From: Amphiura filiformis
Lineage: Eukaryota; Echinodermata; Ophiuroidea; Amphilepidida; Amphiuridae
Direction of reading: 5' to 3'
DNA: 64,000 nt
Assembly (NCBI RefSeq): GCF_039555335.1
Contig: NC_092642.1
Span: 18,133,208-18,197,207 of the forward strand
Of the stretch, positions 39,557-53,100 are shown piece after piece (the first letter of the stretch is position 1; each line of letters starts with the position of its first letter). The translations under genes and the position numbers were made by a program. The notes under the pieces are model-generated. The model saw only the letters and a program-made list of their open reading frames with translations. It was not told the DNA's origin and made no database searches.

Positions 39557-41410
39557 TCATAAAGTCTCGCAGGCATAAACGGTCTTCTCCGATTTACATG
39601 TATCACACCTCACGTTGCAGCACCATTGGAATTGACAATTACATCTAGACTCCACCACAACCTTTGTCTCCGTTACTCTAAGTCCACATTTAGTGCATAG
39701 TCTCTTACAACTGTGATGTTCCCACGCGGCCAGTTCATCAACTGAAGCATAATCTTTAGGATTTCGCAGACACTCACGGCCTTCCGTACTGCGTGTACCG
39801 ATGGTAGAATTTGCGTTACAGTAATCAGGGGACCTCTCCAAGTAGACCAAATTCGCCTTTTTCAAAACAGTTGAATCCTCGCTGGCTCCTCCTTCTTCAG
39901 TTCTCGAAGCAACCTTTCCATTGATGAGTTGACCACCCGGGGGGGCCACTATAGTGTCAAGAGGGGGTATCAGGCGCGTCCGAGGACTCTCAAAAAGCAC
40001 CCTAAACAAGTATTTCCGAGACTGAAATTTTCCCCTAAACAAGTATAAGTTGCACGATTTGCTACCCTAAACAAGTAGTTGTCTTTTCCCCAACCCTAAA
40101 CAAGTAATTGATGCAATTATTACCCCTAAACAAGTAAACACACAGAACCCAGGCGGCGAGTGGCATGATTGATAGGGCTAGCAATTCGTGGCAAGCCGTC
40201 TGAATTTTGAGCCATACAAGTCTACGTGGTGCTAAAGCTTACCTCAAAGTTCATGCAGTATGTCCAATATTTTCAAGATTTTTGGGCCAATAATTTCCGC
40301 TTTTTGGATCACAGGTCCAACCCTTTTTATTGAAATATTGTAGAATTTATTCTTTGGGATTGGGATGTACCCATTTCTCCACATATCCAAGAGAATTTTG
40401 AACTGCAAGTCCAACGCAAATACGACCATGGCGATCGATTGCAAACCACACATTGAAATTGGAAGAAGACGGCAAACACGGCCAGTTTAGCTTGGTTTAT
40501 TTCCTAATTTCGTCTCGATTTAAAACATCCTAGAGCATTAATTATCATACTGGATTTAGTGGTAAACCCAACCAAAATCCTGAAACTCACTTGATTTATA
40601 TTTTAAGAAAGCCAAAATAGTTCCAAATTATTCCATCGTTGTGTTTGTAAATACCCCGGTAAAATTTCACACATGTCAAAAGTTCATTGACACAGCTTGT
40701 TTACAAACCTAGAAGTTCGTGGTTGCTTTGTTGCTCCTTTAGACCATGTTCCGATCAACCAAATTTTCTGGGCTGGAAGCCACCAAGAATATGAATATTA
40801 ATGAGTTTAAAGAGGTTCGGCCAATCAGAAATCCTCTTATATTTTTCCTCATAATTTATTGACTCCACAGTTAAGAAAAAGCATGCTGATTGGTTGTATA
40901 TTCTGAACAAGTTGTGACCTCGTCCGGGGACCTCGTGTTTAGTATGCTAGCTGGGCCAGTATAGGGATCTGTCATCTCTGACAGCTAAAAGATGGCTTTT
41001 AACTGCTTTTGGGGTGCAGGAAGAAGACACTTTCCTTTCACTTTTCATGAATGAAGGAGAAAGCACAAAATCCAAAACTTGGCAAAACTACCCTAAGTAC
41101 GTAAGAGCTCCAAAAACATACCCTTTTACACCAATTTTACATGAATTTGATACCCTATTCACGTTACGCACGTAACGTACCCTAGTTTTACGTGAATTTA
41201 CGGACGCGCCTGATACCCCCCTTCACCATTACAGTGGCCCCCCCGGGGTTGACCACGAACATAATTTACACGGACGGCATCCAGATATTTCTTCTTGAGT
41301 ATAGATCCGATGACGCGGAAGTCAGCGAGTTGGTCCCAGCACGTTTGGACGGAGCAGCTACCTGACACACCGTGACACTTGCATCGTCGTTGCATGTTCT
41401 TACGAACAAC
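39557..41410 (-). pseudogene. Orphan duplicate of Wnt8 exon 6, split by a transposon
   Basis: This is a second copy of gene 2 exon 6 with its 3' splice acceptor, and it is almost base-for-base identical to 50121-50654. The coding sequence is interrupted between the exon parts 41410-41248 and 39935-39557 by the element at 39936-41247. No exons 1-5 accompany it, because the 5' edge of the duplication falls within intron 5. If spliced to exon 5 of gene 2 in place of the intact exon 6, it would encode the CHGVSGSC region and then run into transposon sequence, losing the cysteine-rich C-terminus. That would be a severely truncated ligand. It is best read as a dead exon or as an allele misplaced by the assembler. 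Confidence 0.88.
39936..41247. mobile_element. 1,312-bp non-autonomous transposon inserted in the duplicate Wnt8 exon 6
   Basis: Comparison with the empty site at 50121-50654 fixes the borders exactly. The ends are CCCGGGGGGGCCACT inverted, within terminal repeats of about 47 bp, and the target duplication is GTTGACCA (39928-39935 and 41248-41255). CCCTAAACAAGTA occurs five times near one end (about 39999-40135). No transposase frame is seen. The 8-bp duplication fits hAT or P-like elements, and the termini resemble those at 34890-35318. Confidence 0.95.
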
Positions 41411-41518
41411 CTGTTAAGAAAAAACATAAGAAAAACGTTAAACATTGAAATTTACAATCAGCCGCGGCCTTTTCTCACATTAAAGGATTGCTCAATAACA
41501 ATTTAATTCGTATGTAGA

Positions 41519-43935
41519 TGGTCGAATCCAACCAAAAGTGTCCACGGGCCAAAAATAAAAATCCGAAATAAAAATGTCTCCACAATGTTTTCCTTTTGCC
41601 CATTGATTGATGACATATTGGCCTTATAGGAACCAAAAGTGCCATTACTAATCTTGAAAAATAAACCCAGGACGTGTGATAGTAAATGTGATATCAAAAC
41701 CCAATGTTACCTACGAATACCACTAGGATGCTTTCATTATCGCAATACTAATCAACCTAAAACGAATGGAATATTCCCATTAACGCTTTTTTCGTGTAAT
41801 GTAGACCACAGGGTGTCAGGAAAATGCTAGCTCAACCTGAAAATATTTGTTTTTATTTTTATAACGCGATTAATATGATTTTAGTCAATTTATGCTAGTT
41901 TATTTTTGAAAACGAAGTTTAGGTCAGTTTCTGTATTTTATTTATCAAATGAGTATGAATCAATTTACACATTGTATAAGAACGAGTAGGATAATGCTTT
42001 CAAGAATACTAGGAATTATACGCATACACCTAACGCTTTATACAATGAAAAGGTGAAGAAACCCGGGTATTCGTAGGTAACATGAGCGATTTAACAATAT
42101 CTATATTGAGTTTAGAGGTTTAAATGTTGCTATTATGGTAATGAATTAATAAAATGGTAGTTTTAGATATCTTTCAGATGGTACGTCCAAATGAATAAAT
42201 GCCATTACCTTAGATCAAAAAATTTTTGATGCTTTTAGCAAGATTTTGACCACTTCATTTTGATAATAAGTAGTTAATCAGCAATTTTACATAATAAATA
42301 ATTGTTGAATGAATCCGTATATGGGTAATAATAGTGTCCTGGGGTACCGCTTTAAGTTTTGACAATTAATTTCCATTGGTAGGGACACTTCATTACACAT
42401 GTCATGTATTATGCTGTATTCGTAAGTAACATTTCAGTATTTGTAGGTAAGAATTAGACTTTTGGTGGATATCGCAATCAAATCTTCATTTTATAAAGCA
42501 CTTTGAATGTATTATTTTCTTTATGTGCGTTTATTGATACTTGAGACCCTATCATGTATATTTAATGTCGGTTCACAGTGGTTGAAAGAGGATTGAAGTA
42601 AGAAACAAAGGCACTAAAGTGACTTTAATTTGCTTAATTGCACACAAATCGCTTAAAACCGTTATTGCAGACTTGTGAAGTCCATCTTGGTGTCAGTTAC
42701 GTCTTGTGGCCTTTCATTTGAGGGCAACTATAATTAGCTTTGTACTAGGGTCCACCACTGTGTTGTCTAGATCATGAGACAATGAGAAAAGTCGTTTTTG
42801 TCCATGGTATTCGTAGGTAAACTTAGCGAAAACGTCAAAAGTTACCTTCGAATAAACCAATTTGGACACGAATTACTCAAACCAGAAGGTCGGTAAACGT
42901 TTAAAATGAAACACACATGACAGCTGACAAATCCAAGTATTTATCCCTTCTAATCTTCTTCGAATCTGATTTTTCTTTCAAATGAGCAGACCGTCGTCTA
43001 TTTCAGTACATATTTTTCAACAATTAAGCCGTATTCAGTTTTGCATGGTGGGCATGTATGTGAATTCGCAACTTTCATTGACATATGATTTGATAGCAAA
43101 CATACAGGCCTTCGTTATGTACCAATATGGGCATTGGCATGAATGGCGGTGCTGTCATGATGTCAAATTGTATTCGTAGGTAACATTCGGTTACCGAAAT
43201 TTACCTACGAATACTTGCTTTTATTGTTGACATCTCAGAAATATTTAAACGCAGGCTATTGAAACTTGATAGAAATAAAGAGTGTATTACCCTGCACCTA
43301 TTGCTTAACTATTGTTTACTATTCTCTCAGTTTGTGGAAATGACACAGCTTTTAACATGTATTCGGAGGTAATGCATATTTTTTACCAAACCTACCTTTG
43401 TGCCATTTAGAATTTCTGGCAGCTAAACACAATAATAAAGATGTCCGAATGCAATGCATTTCAGTATTGGACATATCAAAGCTTGTATCAATTGCTCATT
43501 TATTAGTGATTTCCATTTTTTAAAGATATATTTAGTGCTATGAAAAATTGTATTCGTAGGTAATGAAAAAAAATACCACTCAAAAAATTATCACAAAAAA
43601 TGCACAATTATGTACAAATATGTGAAAAATTGAATAGGCAATCTTTGAATATACACCTTTCAGGAAATCAATTTAGATTCAATCCAATGACTTCTTTTCA
43701 TAACTGATTTAGATGTTTTTAAAAATACTTTAAGAAATATTTTGAAAAAATGGGTAAAAATAGCATGTTTTGGGGTCTCTGTGTCTAAGTTTTTCACAGA
43801 AGGGGTCTTATTATATATGGCGCGAAGCGTATGATCAAGGCGAATAAACACAATACAAAAACAAATGCCAATTGATTAATACTTTTAAGTTATGGCCCTG
43901 AACATGCCGTGTACACTTTTCATTGGATTCGACCA
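41519..43935. mobile_element. 2.4-kb non-autonomous transposon, unit 1 copy
   Basis: Duplicate of the element at 50764-53182, in the intron fragment attached to the orphan exon 6. Confidence 0.75.
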
Positions 43936-45436
43936 GTATACATAACGCCATGTTGTCACCAAGTTTGAGCCCCGTACCCCTTCCAGAAAATACATTTATA
44001 AGATTTGACCTCTGCATGACCTTTGACCTGACCCCTGCAAAATGTTCCCCTGATCATGAGATATGTTGTTACAGAGTTTGGCCCCATAACCCTTACAGAT
44101 ATCCAGAAAATGAAATTATAAAAATTTGACCCCAGATAACCTTTGACCTGACTCCTGCAAAGTGTTCCAAAATGTCTCCCTGATCATTAAGTTTATTGTC
44201 ACCAAGTCTGAGCCCCGTACCCCTTACAGATGTCCAGGAAATTCTAAAATTTGACCTCTGCATGACCTTTGACCTGACCCATGCAAATTGTTCCCCTGGT
44301 CATGAGATTTGTTGTCACCGAGTTTGAGCCCCATACTTCTTACAGATGTCCAGATAATGCAATTGTAAGATTTTGCCCCTTTAATGACCTTTGACCCCAA
44401 TTCTGTATGCAAGTTCTGGGCGTGGGGTATAGCCGATGCATATATGCAAATGACATCATTGTACTATATAATATGTGGCAGAAGAAGCATTTTGAAGGTA
44501 TTTGGTTAAATACAGGAAATGCCCCCTTAATGACCATTTACCCCAATTCTGTTTAGACCCTATGGGCGCTGGATATAGCCAATACATATGTGCAAGTTAC
44601 GTAATTGTAGGGTGTAACATGTAGGAGGAGAAGCATTTTCAAATTTATTGCCAGAAAGAAAGAAAGAAAGAAAGATCCGATAGCATTACAGTACGTAGCT
44701 GGGGGTTGTAAACCCCCAGCTAGGTAATACAGTTGCAGTTTGTGTTAATTGGCCACACGCACACTGCAAAAACTGTGTCTAGAGATTGAACACTTTTAAC
44801 ATTTAGACATGTTTAACATTTAGACATGTTTAACATTTAGACATGTTTAACTTTTAGACATGTTTACAAATTGAGGACAAGATGGTGGCTAGAATGGTCT
44901 TTAATATATGGACACTGTTTTTGCAGTGCATGTTTAAATTTTACTACCAATTTTATAACACTTTAGTCAGCAACACAAAGACAAAATCAAGTACACTACT
45001 TGTCACAAAAGCATTTACTCACTTTTTACATTCAAACAATGCGAGTGATCATTGACCTCTGGGTCCTATTTTATGAAACTTTGGAACTTCTTTGTTCTTA
45101 GGTGACTGACTTCCTAATATTTGTCTTAACTTCTTGTCCACCATGCACATTATTTTCTAAACTAAAGGTGTGTACGATCGACAATGGGACTCTGTCCCCA
45201 CACTGACCTCAAAGATGTCAAAAATCAAGGTTTGGATACTATTAGATAGCCCCTACTTGTCTCCTGCTCCTCCTAAGATTTTACACCCAAAATCCTTGTA
45301 CTTTTGAAAAAGTGTGAAAAAAGCTGTCAAAGATAAAAGCATTTTCTTTAATGTTTTTCTCACAATTTGTTCAAATGTACTATGATTTTTGAGCATGAAA
45401 ATTAGGAGCTTGAGAAAAATAGGGGCTTATGATAGT

Positions 45437-45874
45437 CCCGGGGGGGGGGGGGGGGACTCAACTTTGGAAGTGACAGGTATGTGCCTACCGGAGTCGCGAA
45501 GTAGGGGCCTATCGGGTACAAAGCGTTATTTTAAAAAAGGGGGTCATTGGGTACAAACAAAATAAAAAAGGGGGTCATTAGGTACAATATTTTGAAAAAA
45601 GGGGGTCATCGAGTATAAGATTTAAAAAAAGGGTCATCGGGTAGAAAATTTTGAAAAAATGGAGCAAAATTTTGACAATTTCGGCATAATTTTGAAAAAA
45701 TTGAGCAAAATTTGACAGTTTCGGCATTTTTTTGTTCCATTTTGATGATGCTATTCTAGAAAAAGGGGTCATTGGGTAGCCTCAACCAAAAAAATAGGGT
45801 CATTGGGTAGCCGCAACTAAAAAAAAGGCACAGGCACATACCGTCACTTCCAAAGTTGAGTGCCCCCCCCCGGG
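45437..45874. mobile_element. Non-autonomous transposon, 438 bp, CCCGGGGGG ends, unit 2 copy
   Basis: This is the duplicate of 34890-35318. Here the 8-bp target duplication ATGATAGT is perfect (45429-45436 and 45875-45882), and the terminal G-run is longer. Confidence 0.88.
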
Positions 45875-46992
45875 ATGATAGTGCCAAAAGTTTGAGATCT
45901 TTGGCAAGTTGGGGGATCTCATACTCACATTATTGATTATATCAAGCAATTTAAAACATTGGAAATGCTAAGAATCAATTGGCATCATATTAGAAGATAT
46001 TAGTGTCTTTATGAACATTACAACATATCATTTTTCCACATGACAAGAGAGACAGTAGATATTCTTAAAGAAAGATTAAGAAGAATACCTGTGTATGAGA
46101 AATGATATCATACTTTTAATTTTCTTCAATGTGTATTTTATGCTATCATTTTTAAATGAAAGCTTTCCAGAATACTTAGTTGCAATATGTTTTGTAACAC
46201 TATTGATGCTAAATTTTTAATGTGTGTCTCTTGTGTGAATAGACCTGGAAGTGTGTCAGAATTCAGAACAGGGAAGGGCACTTTTTACAGGTGGAATGAT
46301 CTGGAATCACAGACATCTGCTTGTGAATTGAAATGCTGAATTGAAATCAAAGCTGAATTTCATTTCAATTCCACTTCATTCTTCATCACTCAACATGATT
46401 TCAATTCCAATCCAATTCAATTCTTCATTGCTCATGATGATTTCAATTCCAATCCAATTCAATTCATGCCCAAGCCCACTCATTTCGATTCCAATTCAAT
46501 TCCAATGCATTGAAATGAAAATTGCCCAAAATTCATTTCAATTCAATTCAATTTCAATGCATTGAATTAACACTAGTATGGAATAATAGACAAATCAAGA
46601 CATTGCTACACAATAATTCTTCTCTGCGTTGAAAAACTTGAAATCAATATAGGAATTTTGTGTCTTATTTTTGTTATTTTGATTAAAAAAAATATAGATA
46701 TAAAAACGGAATTTCTTGATTTTCAAAGATCTTACTAACGCGCGCGGCAGCTTTGGGACTCAGGATTTTATTAAGGTGGTACTACACCCTGGCCAATTTT
46801 GACAACTAAGATATGTATATTATAGGGGCAAGGACTACAACTACTGCACTGAAAATTCAGTAACTCAAGGCGTAGTTATATTGATCAAATACTGGTTTTC
46901 CCTCATTTTTGACTGTAACTCCACAACTGTTGTCTGTGCTGAAATAAAATTTCTAGTGCAGTAGTTGTAGGCCTTGCCCTATAATATACATA

Positions 46993-47211
46993 CCGTAAAA
47001 CCCCGTCTACAAGCATATATGGTGTTTTTTATGAAAGCTAAATTAATTCGAAGCAAGCGTAAATATACCAATACAATAGATTGGTCTTAAAATAATACTT
47101 CTTTGCATATGCTTGGATCCGTAATTTATTTGTTCGAACTCCATAATGGTGCCTGGATTAATGTAGCTTTCATCAGAAGCACTCTATATGCTTGTAGACG
47201 GGGTTTTACGG
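46993..47211. mobile_element. MITE, 219 bp, CCGTAAAACCCCGTCTACAA family, unit 2 copy
   Basis: Duplicate of 36439-36657, carried by the large duplication. Confidence 0.92.
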
Positions 47212-48444
47212 TATCTTACTTGTCACCAATGCGCTATGATTTTTGAGAAAAATGCAAAAATATGCACAAAATTGGATGGCCTTTTATTAGGCATATCACC
47301 TCAAAAATAATCGCAGCAGAAACACGTTATTTAATGTTCCTACATTATTGAACTTTATTAAACCATCAAAAGTTAAGCTAATTAATATGCAAAATTGATG
47401 CCAATAGAAAACCGTACATGATATAAAGGTGCGGTTTTTTTTGCACACATATGTATGCAAAGTTCTTTCAATTGATAACAAAACATCCACAAAAAGTAAT
47501 TAATTACTCACATTAGGTAATTACAGCTAATTATGTATTTAAGATTTTATTATGCAAATTAGGCATGAGTAATTTTAGGTTTTTTTTCAATTTAATGAAC
47601 GTCTGTTCATTCATCATAAATTTTTAAGTATGATCCTGTTATGAGGTTGAATAAATGAACTGCAGTTAATTATTTAAAACAATACAAACAAATGACATTT
47701 TGACGGTGTCTGGAATATAATTTTAATTTTTACTGTAAACATGGTATGTGTCACCATTACTCAAAGCCAAGTCCGAAAATTAAAAATTAAAATTCAGTTG
47801 CAATGAGACTTTAAATTAACATTTTGTCATCTGGATTAACATGGGAGGACAATCAGTAAAAGCAATAGCCATTTTACTGTACCGCGTATACAAAAATAGT
47901 ATGGCCTTGGACACACACAATGGCTTAGTGCTATTGTGGTTTGGAAAATTACTCCCTAAAAATATCATTGATTAATGTTTTGCTTCAACTAGTTTTAGGG
48001 AAGTGTTTCATTCGTTGTCGACGGAATTAATTTACATGCTAAGAAAGATTAGTATTTCAGCTAAATGGTGGTAGTTCCTTTACTTCAATAGGCCTATATT
48101 TACTGATTTATGAGCGATCTTCAAAAATCCATAAAAACAGTCAGTAGCTCTTAATCAAAACAATTTTTAATTTTGAGGACCCGATGTTAGCCTCGGAAAG
48201 GCTTCACACAAAAAATATTAAAAATTTAAACAATTTGGATAAATGAAGCATATGAAGAAATTCATTTAATGACATGGCTGTTTTCTAAAATTGGCCAAAT
48301 TTGAAGCGCGCCCTTTTCAATTCACTGTTATGCTTGCATGCACAGTGTAGCAGAATTATTGTGCAGCCACTGTGACATACCTACGATACCAGTCCTTCTA
48401 AGGGGTGGGGTTCAGTTCAGTTCAGTTTATTTCACCTTTAAATA

Positions 48445-49061
48445 TGAACGTTTGGACAGATATTTTGTGGGACATGACAGCACATCAGACATATCGAATT
48501 GCATTCTGAATACGAAGAATGTTCTTCTGATATAAAATAATTTTGATTTTTATAAATTCGCGATATATTACACATTTTATGACAAATGATTAAAAATTGA
48601 TATTTTCGATATTTAACAGTCCTCGAAGTAAACTTTATAAATCTGATGATATGCACTTAAAGTATATGTAGGTGGGATGAAAAGCCGACGATTAATTGAA
48701 CATTTTAACCTTTTGTATTGACGATTTTTTTCCCAAACACCAAAAAAAAAAAAAAAAGGTCTTTTTGGGAAAAAATGTAATCTTCAATATGAACGGTCAA
48801 AATCTTCAATTGAACGTCGGCTTTTCATCCCAGCTACATGTACTTTAAGTACATATCAATAGATTTAGAAAGTTTACTTCGAAGACTGTTAAATATCGAA
48901 AATTTTAAAATATCAAATTTTAATCATTTCTCATAAAATTTGTATTATATCGCGAATTATCTAAATTATTTGATATCAGAAGGACATTCCTCATATTTAT
49001 AATACAATTCGATATGTCTGATGCGCTCTTATGTCCCACAAAAATACTGTCCAAACGTTCA
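48445..49061. mobile_element. Long-arm MITE, 617 bp, unit 2 copy
   Basis: Duplicate of 37895-38507, with a shorter poly-A loop. It lies just beyond the inferred poly(A) site of Wnt8 gene 2. Confidence 0.9.
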
Positions 49062-49129
49062 TACCAGAGCCCCTAATGTTACGAAAGCAAAATAATCGAA
49101 GCGGTATAAAGTCATATTTCATCTACACG

Positions 49130-50120
49130 AGTGTTTTATTTCTCATATAATGTTAATTGGTATACAAAAGTGACAACAAAAAAAAATATAGTTCATGTGA
49201 ATTAAGTATCCAAAATAGGTTTTGTTATATACATGTTAAAATATTTACATATTATTTACAAAATGCACAAATTTATTTATAATGTCAGTTCGCTTATACT
49301 TGTTTATAAATACATTAGAGCGATGAGCTCGTTTGGTTAAAATCTCACATTTCGTCAACTGCTCATCCATAAAAATCTTACAAAAATTACTCAACATTGA
49401 GTAATTTTTTACTCATTTGTTGAGTTCTGATCTATATGAGCTCAATGTTGAGTAATTTTTACTCAACTGTTGAGCTGTGACTTTTTTACTCAGTGTTGAT
49501 TAAAATATGTTTTACAGTGTATGTATTACCCTATCCTCAATGGACTATTGATTAAATCGAGAGAAAATACTTCAAAGCATCAAGTTGGTACACTACAACA
49601 ACAGCAGACCAAACACTTAACAAACACATGAACACGTAAATGGCTAATTACATAGGGAGTGTTAATACTCCAACACTAAAACGCGTTAAAATACAAATAT
49701 GTTAAAGTTAATTATTAGTACCACGCTATCGTGTTAAAACATGTTTCAACACTATTGTGTTAATAATAATAACACATCTTCATACTTTCAAAGTGTTTTA
49801 ATGCTTTTAAGTGTTCTGCTGTTTTTGCCGTGCATACGACCATTTTCAAATAGTCTGACCCAATGCTACAACAAGTTTTCAAAAATGTTATTTAAACGTG
49901 TTAAACGTTCACCCTCTACTGTTCCATATGAATGTTATTTAAACGGTTACTGTTTTCCCACATAGGGACGGCATATTTTGCACCTTGTGTTGCACCTTGC
50001 TGTGCATCATAATGCAATAACCTTACTGTATGTTTTTGTCAGTTAAAACATTAAAGACATATCAAGTACGTCACAATAGCCTATAAATCCACGATGTGCA
50101 CAAAACTGTCCAGTTCAAGT
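49130..50120 (-). other. Inferred 3' UTR of Wnt8 gene 2
   Basis: The poly(A) signal AATAAA on the minus strand is at 49140-49135 within GAAATAAAACAC, as in gene 3. The block 49135-49330 is conserved in the other paralogues. Within it, 49386-49500 has TTGAGTAA/TTACTCAA inverted repeats, and 49640-49960 is rich in GTGTTAA/TTAACAC motifs; both look like inserted MITEs. The copy downstream of the orphan exon is 38576-39556. Confidence 0.6.
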
Positions 50121-53100
50121 TCATAAAGTCTCGCAGGCATAAACGGTCTTCTCCGATTTACATGTATCACATCTCACGTTGCAGCACCATTGGAATTGAC
50201 AATTACATCTAGACTCCACCACAACCTTTGTCTCCGTTACTCTAAGTCCACATTTAGTGCATAGTCTCTTACAACTGTGATGTTCCCACGCGGCCAGTTC
50301 ATCAACTGAAGCATAATCTTTAGGATTTCGCAGACACTCACGGCCTTCCGTACTGCGTGTACCGATGGTAGAATTTGCGTTACAGTAATCAGGGGACCTC
50401 TCCAAGTAGACCAAATTCGCCTTTTTCAAAACAGTTGAATCCTCGCTGGCTCCTCCTTCTTCAGTTCTCGAAGCAACCTTTCCATTGATGAGTTGACCAC
50501 GAACATAATTTACACGGACGGCATCCAGATATTTCTTCTTGAGTATAGATCCGATGACGCGGAAGTCAGCGAGTTGGTCCCAGCACGTTTGGACGGAGCA
50601 GCTACCTGACACACCGTGACACTTGCATCGTCGTTGCATGTTCTTACGAACAACCTGTTAAGAAAAAAACATAAGAAAAACGTTAAACATTGAAATTTAC
50701 AATCAGCCGCGGCCTTTTCTCACATTAAAGGATTGCTCAATAACAATTTAATTCGTATGTAGATGGTCGAATCCAACCAAAAGTGTCCACGGGCCAAAAA
50801 TAAAAATCCGAAATAAAAATGTCTCCACAATGTTTTCCTTTTGCCCATTGATTGATGACATATTGGCCTTATAGGAACCAAAAGTGCCATTACTAATCTT
50901 GAAAAATAAACCCAGGACGTGTGATAGTAAATGTGATACCAAAACCCAACGTTACCTACGAATACCACTAGGATGCTTTCATTATCGCAATACTAATCAA
51001 CCTAAAACGAATGGAATATTCCCATTAACGCTTTTTTCGTGTAATGTAGACCACAGGGTGTCAGGAAAATGCTAGCTCAACCTGAAAATATTTGTTTTTA
51101 TTTTTATAACGCGATTAATATGATTTTAGTCAATTTATGCTAGTTTATTTTTGAAAACGAAGTTTAGGTCAGTTTCTGTATTTTATTTATCAAATGAGTA
51201 TGAATCAATTTACACATTGTATAAGAACGAGTAGGATAATGCTTTCAAGAATACTAGGAATTATACGCATACACCTAACGCTTTATACAATGAAAAGGTG
51301 AAGAAACCCGGGTATTCGTAGGTAACATGAGCGATTTAACAATATCTATATTGAGTTTAGAGGTTTAAATGTTGCTATTATGGTAATGAATTAATAAAAT
51401 GGTAGTTTTTAGATATCTTTCAGATGGTACGTCCAAATGAATAAATACCATTACCTTAGATCAAACAATTTTTGATGCTTTTAGCAAGATTTTGACCACT
51501 TCATTTTGATAATAAGTAGTTAATCAGCAATTTTACATAATAAATAATTGTTGAATGAATCCGTATATGGGTAATAATAGTGTCCTGGGGTACCGCTTTA
51601 AGTTTTTGACAATTAATTTCCATTGGTAGGGACACTTCATTACACATGTCATGTATTATGCTGTATTCGTAAGTAACATTTCAGTATTTGTAGGTAAGAA
51701 TTAGACTTTTGGTGGATATCGCAATCAAATCTTCATTTTATAAAGCACTTTGAATGTATTATTTTCTTTATGTGCGTTTATTGATACTTGAGACCCTATC
51801 ATGTATATTTAATGTCGGTTCACAGTGGTTGAAAGAGGATTGAAGTAAGAAACAAAGGCACTAAAGTGACTTTAATTTGCTTAATTGCACACAAATCGCT
51901 TAAAACCGTTATTGCAGACTTGTGAAGTCCATCTTGGTGTCAGTTACGTCTTGTGGCCTTTCATTTGAGGGCAACTATAATTAGCTTTGTACTAGGGTCC
52001 ACCACTGTGTTGTCTAGATCATGAGACAATGAGAAAAGTCGTTTTTGTCCATGGTATTCGTAGGTAAACTTAGCGAAAACGTCAAAAGTTACCTTCGAAT
52101 AAACCAATTTGGACACGAATTACTCAAACCAGAAGGTCGGTAAACGTTTAAAATGAAACACACATGACAGCTGACAAATCCAAGTATTTATCCCTTCTAA
52201 TCTTCTTCGAATCTGATTTTTCTTTCAAATGAGCAGACCGTCGTCTATTTCAGTACATATTTTTCAACAATTAAGCCGTATTCAGTTTTGCATGGTGGGC
52301 ATGTATGTGAATTCGCAACTTTCATTGACATATGATTTGATAGCAAACATACAGGCCTTCGTTATGTACCAATATGGGCATTGGCATGAATGGCGGTGCT
52401 GTCATGATGTCAAATTGTATTCGTAGGTAACATTCGGTTACCGAAATTTACCTACGAATACTTGCTTTTATTGTTGACATCTCAGAAATATTTAAACGCA
52501 GGCTATTGAAACTTGATAGAAATAAAGAGTGTATTACCCTGCACCTATTGCTTAACTATTGTTTACTATTCTCTCAGTTTGTGGAAATGACACAGCTTTT
52601 AACATGTATTCGGAGGTAATGCATATTTTTTACCAAACCTACCTTTGTGCCATTTAGAATTTCTGGCAGCTAAACACAATAATATAGATGTCCGAATGCA
52701 ATGCATTTCAGTATTGGACATATCAAAGCTTGTATCAATTGCTCATTTATTAGTGATTTCCATTTTTTAAAGATATATTTAGTGCTATGAAAAATTGTAT
52801 TCGTAGGTAATGAAAAAAAATACCACTCAAAAAATTATCACAAAAAATGCACAATTATGTACAAATATGTGAAAAATTGAATAGGCAATCTTTGAATATA
52901 CACCTTTCAGGAAATCAATTTAGATTCAATCCAATGACTTCTTTTCATAACTGATTTAGATGTTTTTAAAAATACTTTAAGAAATATTTTGAAAAAATGG
53001 GTAAAAATAGCATGTTTTGGGGTCTCTGTGTCTAAGTTTTTCACAGAAGGGGTCTTATTATATATGGCGCGAAGCGTATGATCAAGGCGAATAAACACAA

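Larger units (their letters stand above)
33407..43951. repeat. Large direct duplication, unit 1 (10,545 bp)
   Basis: This unit is nearly identical to 43952-53198, end to end, with scattered substitutions and small indels. The main difference is the 1,312-bp transposon in its Wnt8 exon 6. It carries the 3' part of Wnt8 gene 2 (part of intron 5, exon 6, 3' UTR) and downstream repeats. Confidence 0.95.

Noticed and set aside
41198-41395. Separate short Wnt-like gene
   Set aside because: It is the 5' part of the orphan exon 6 reading into the inserted transposon.
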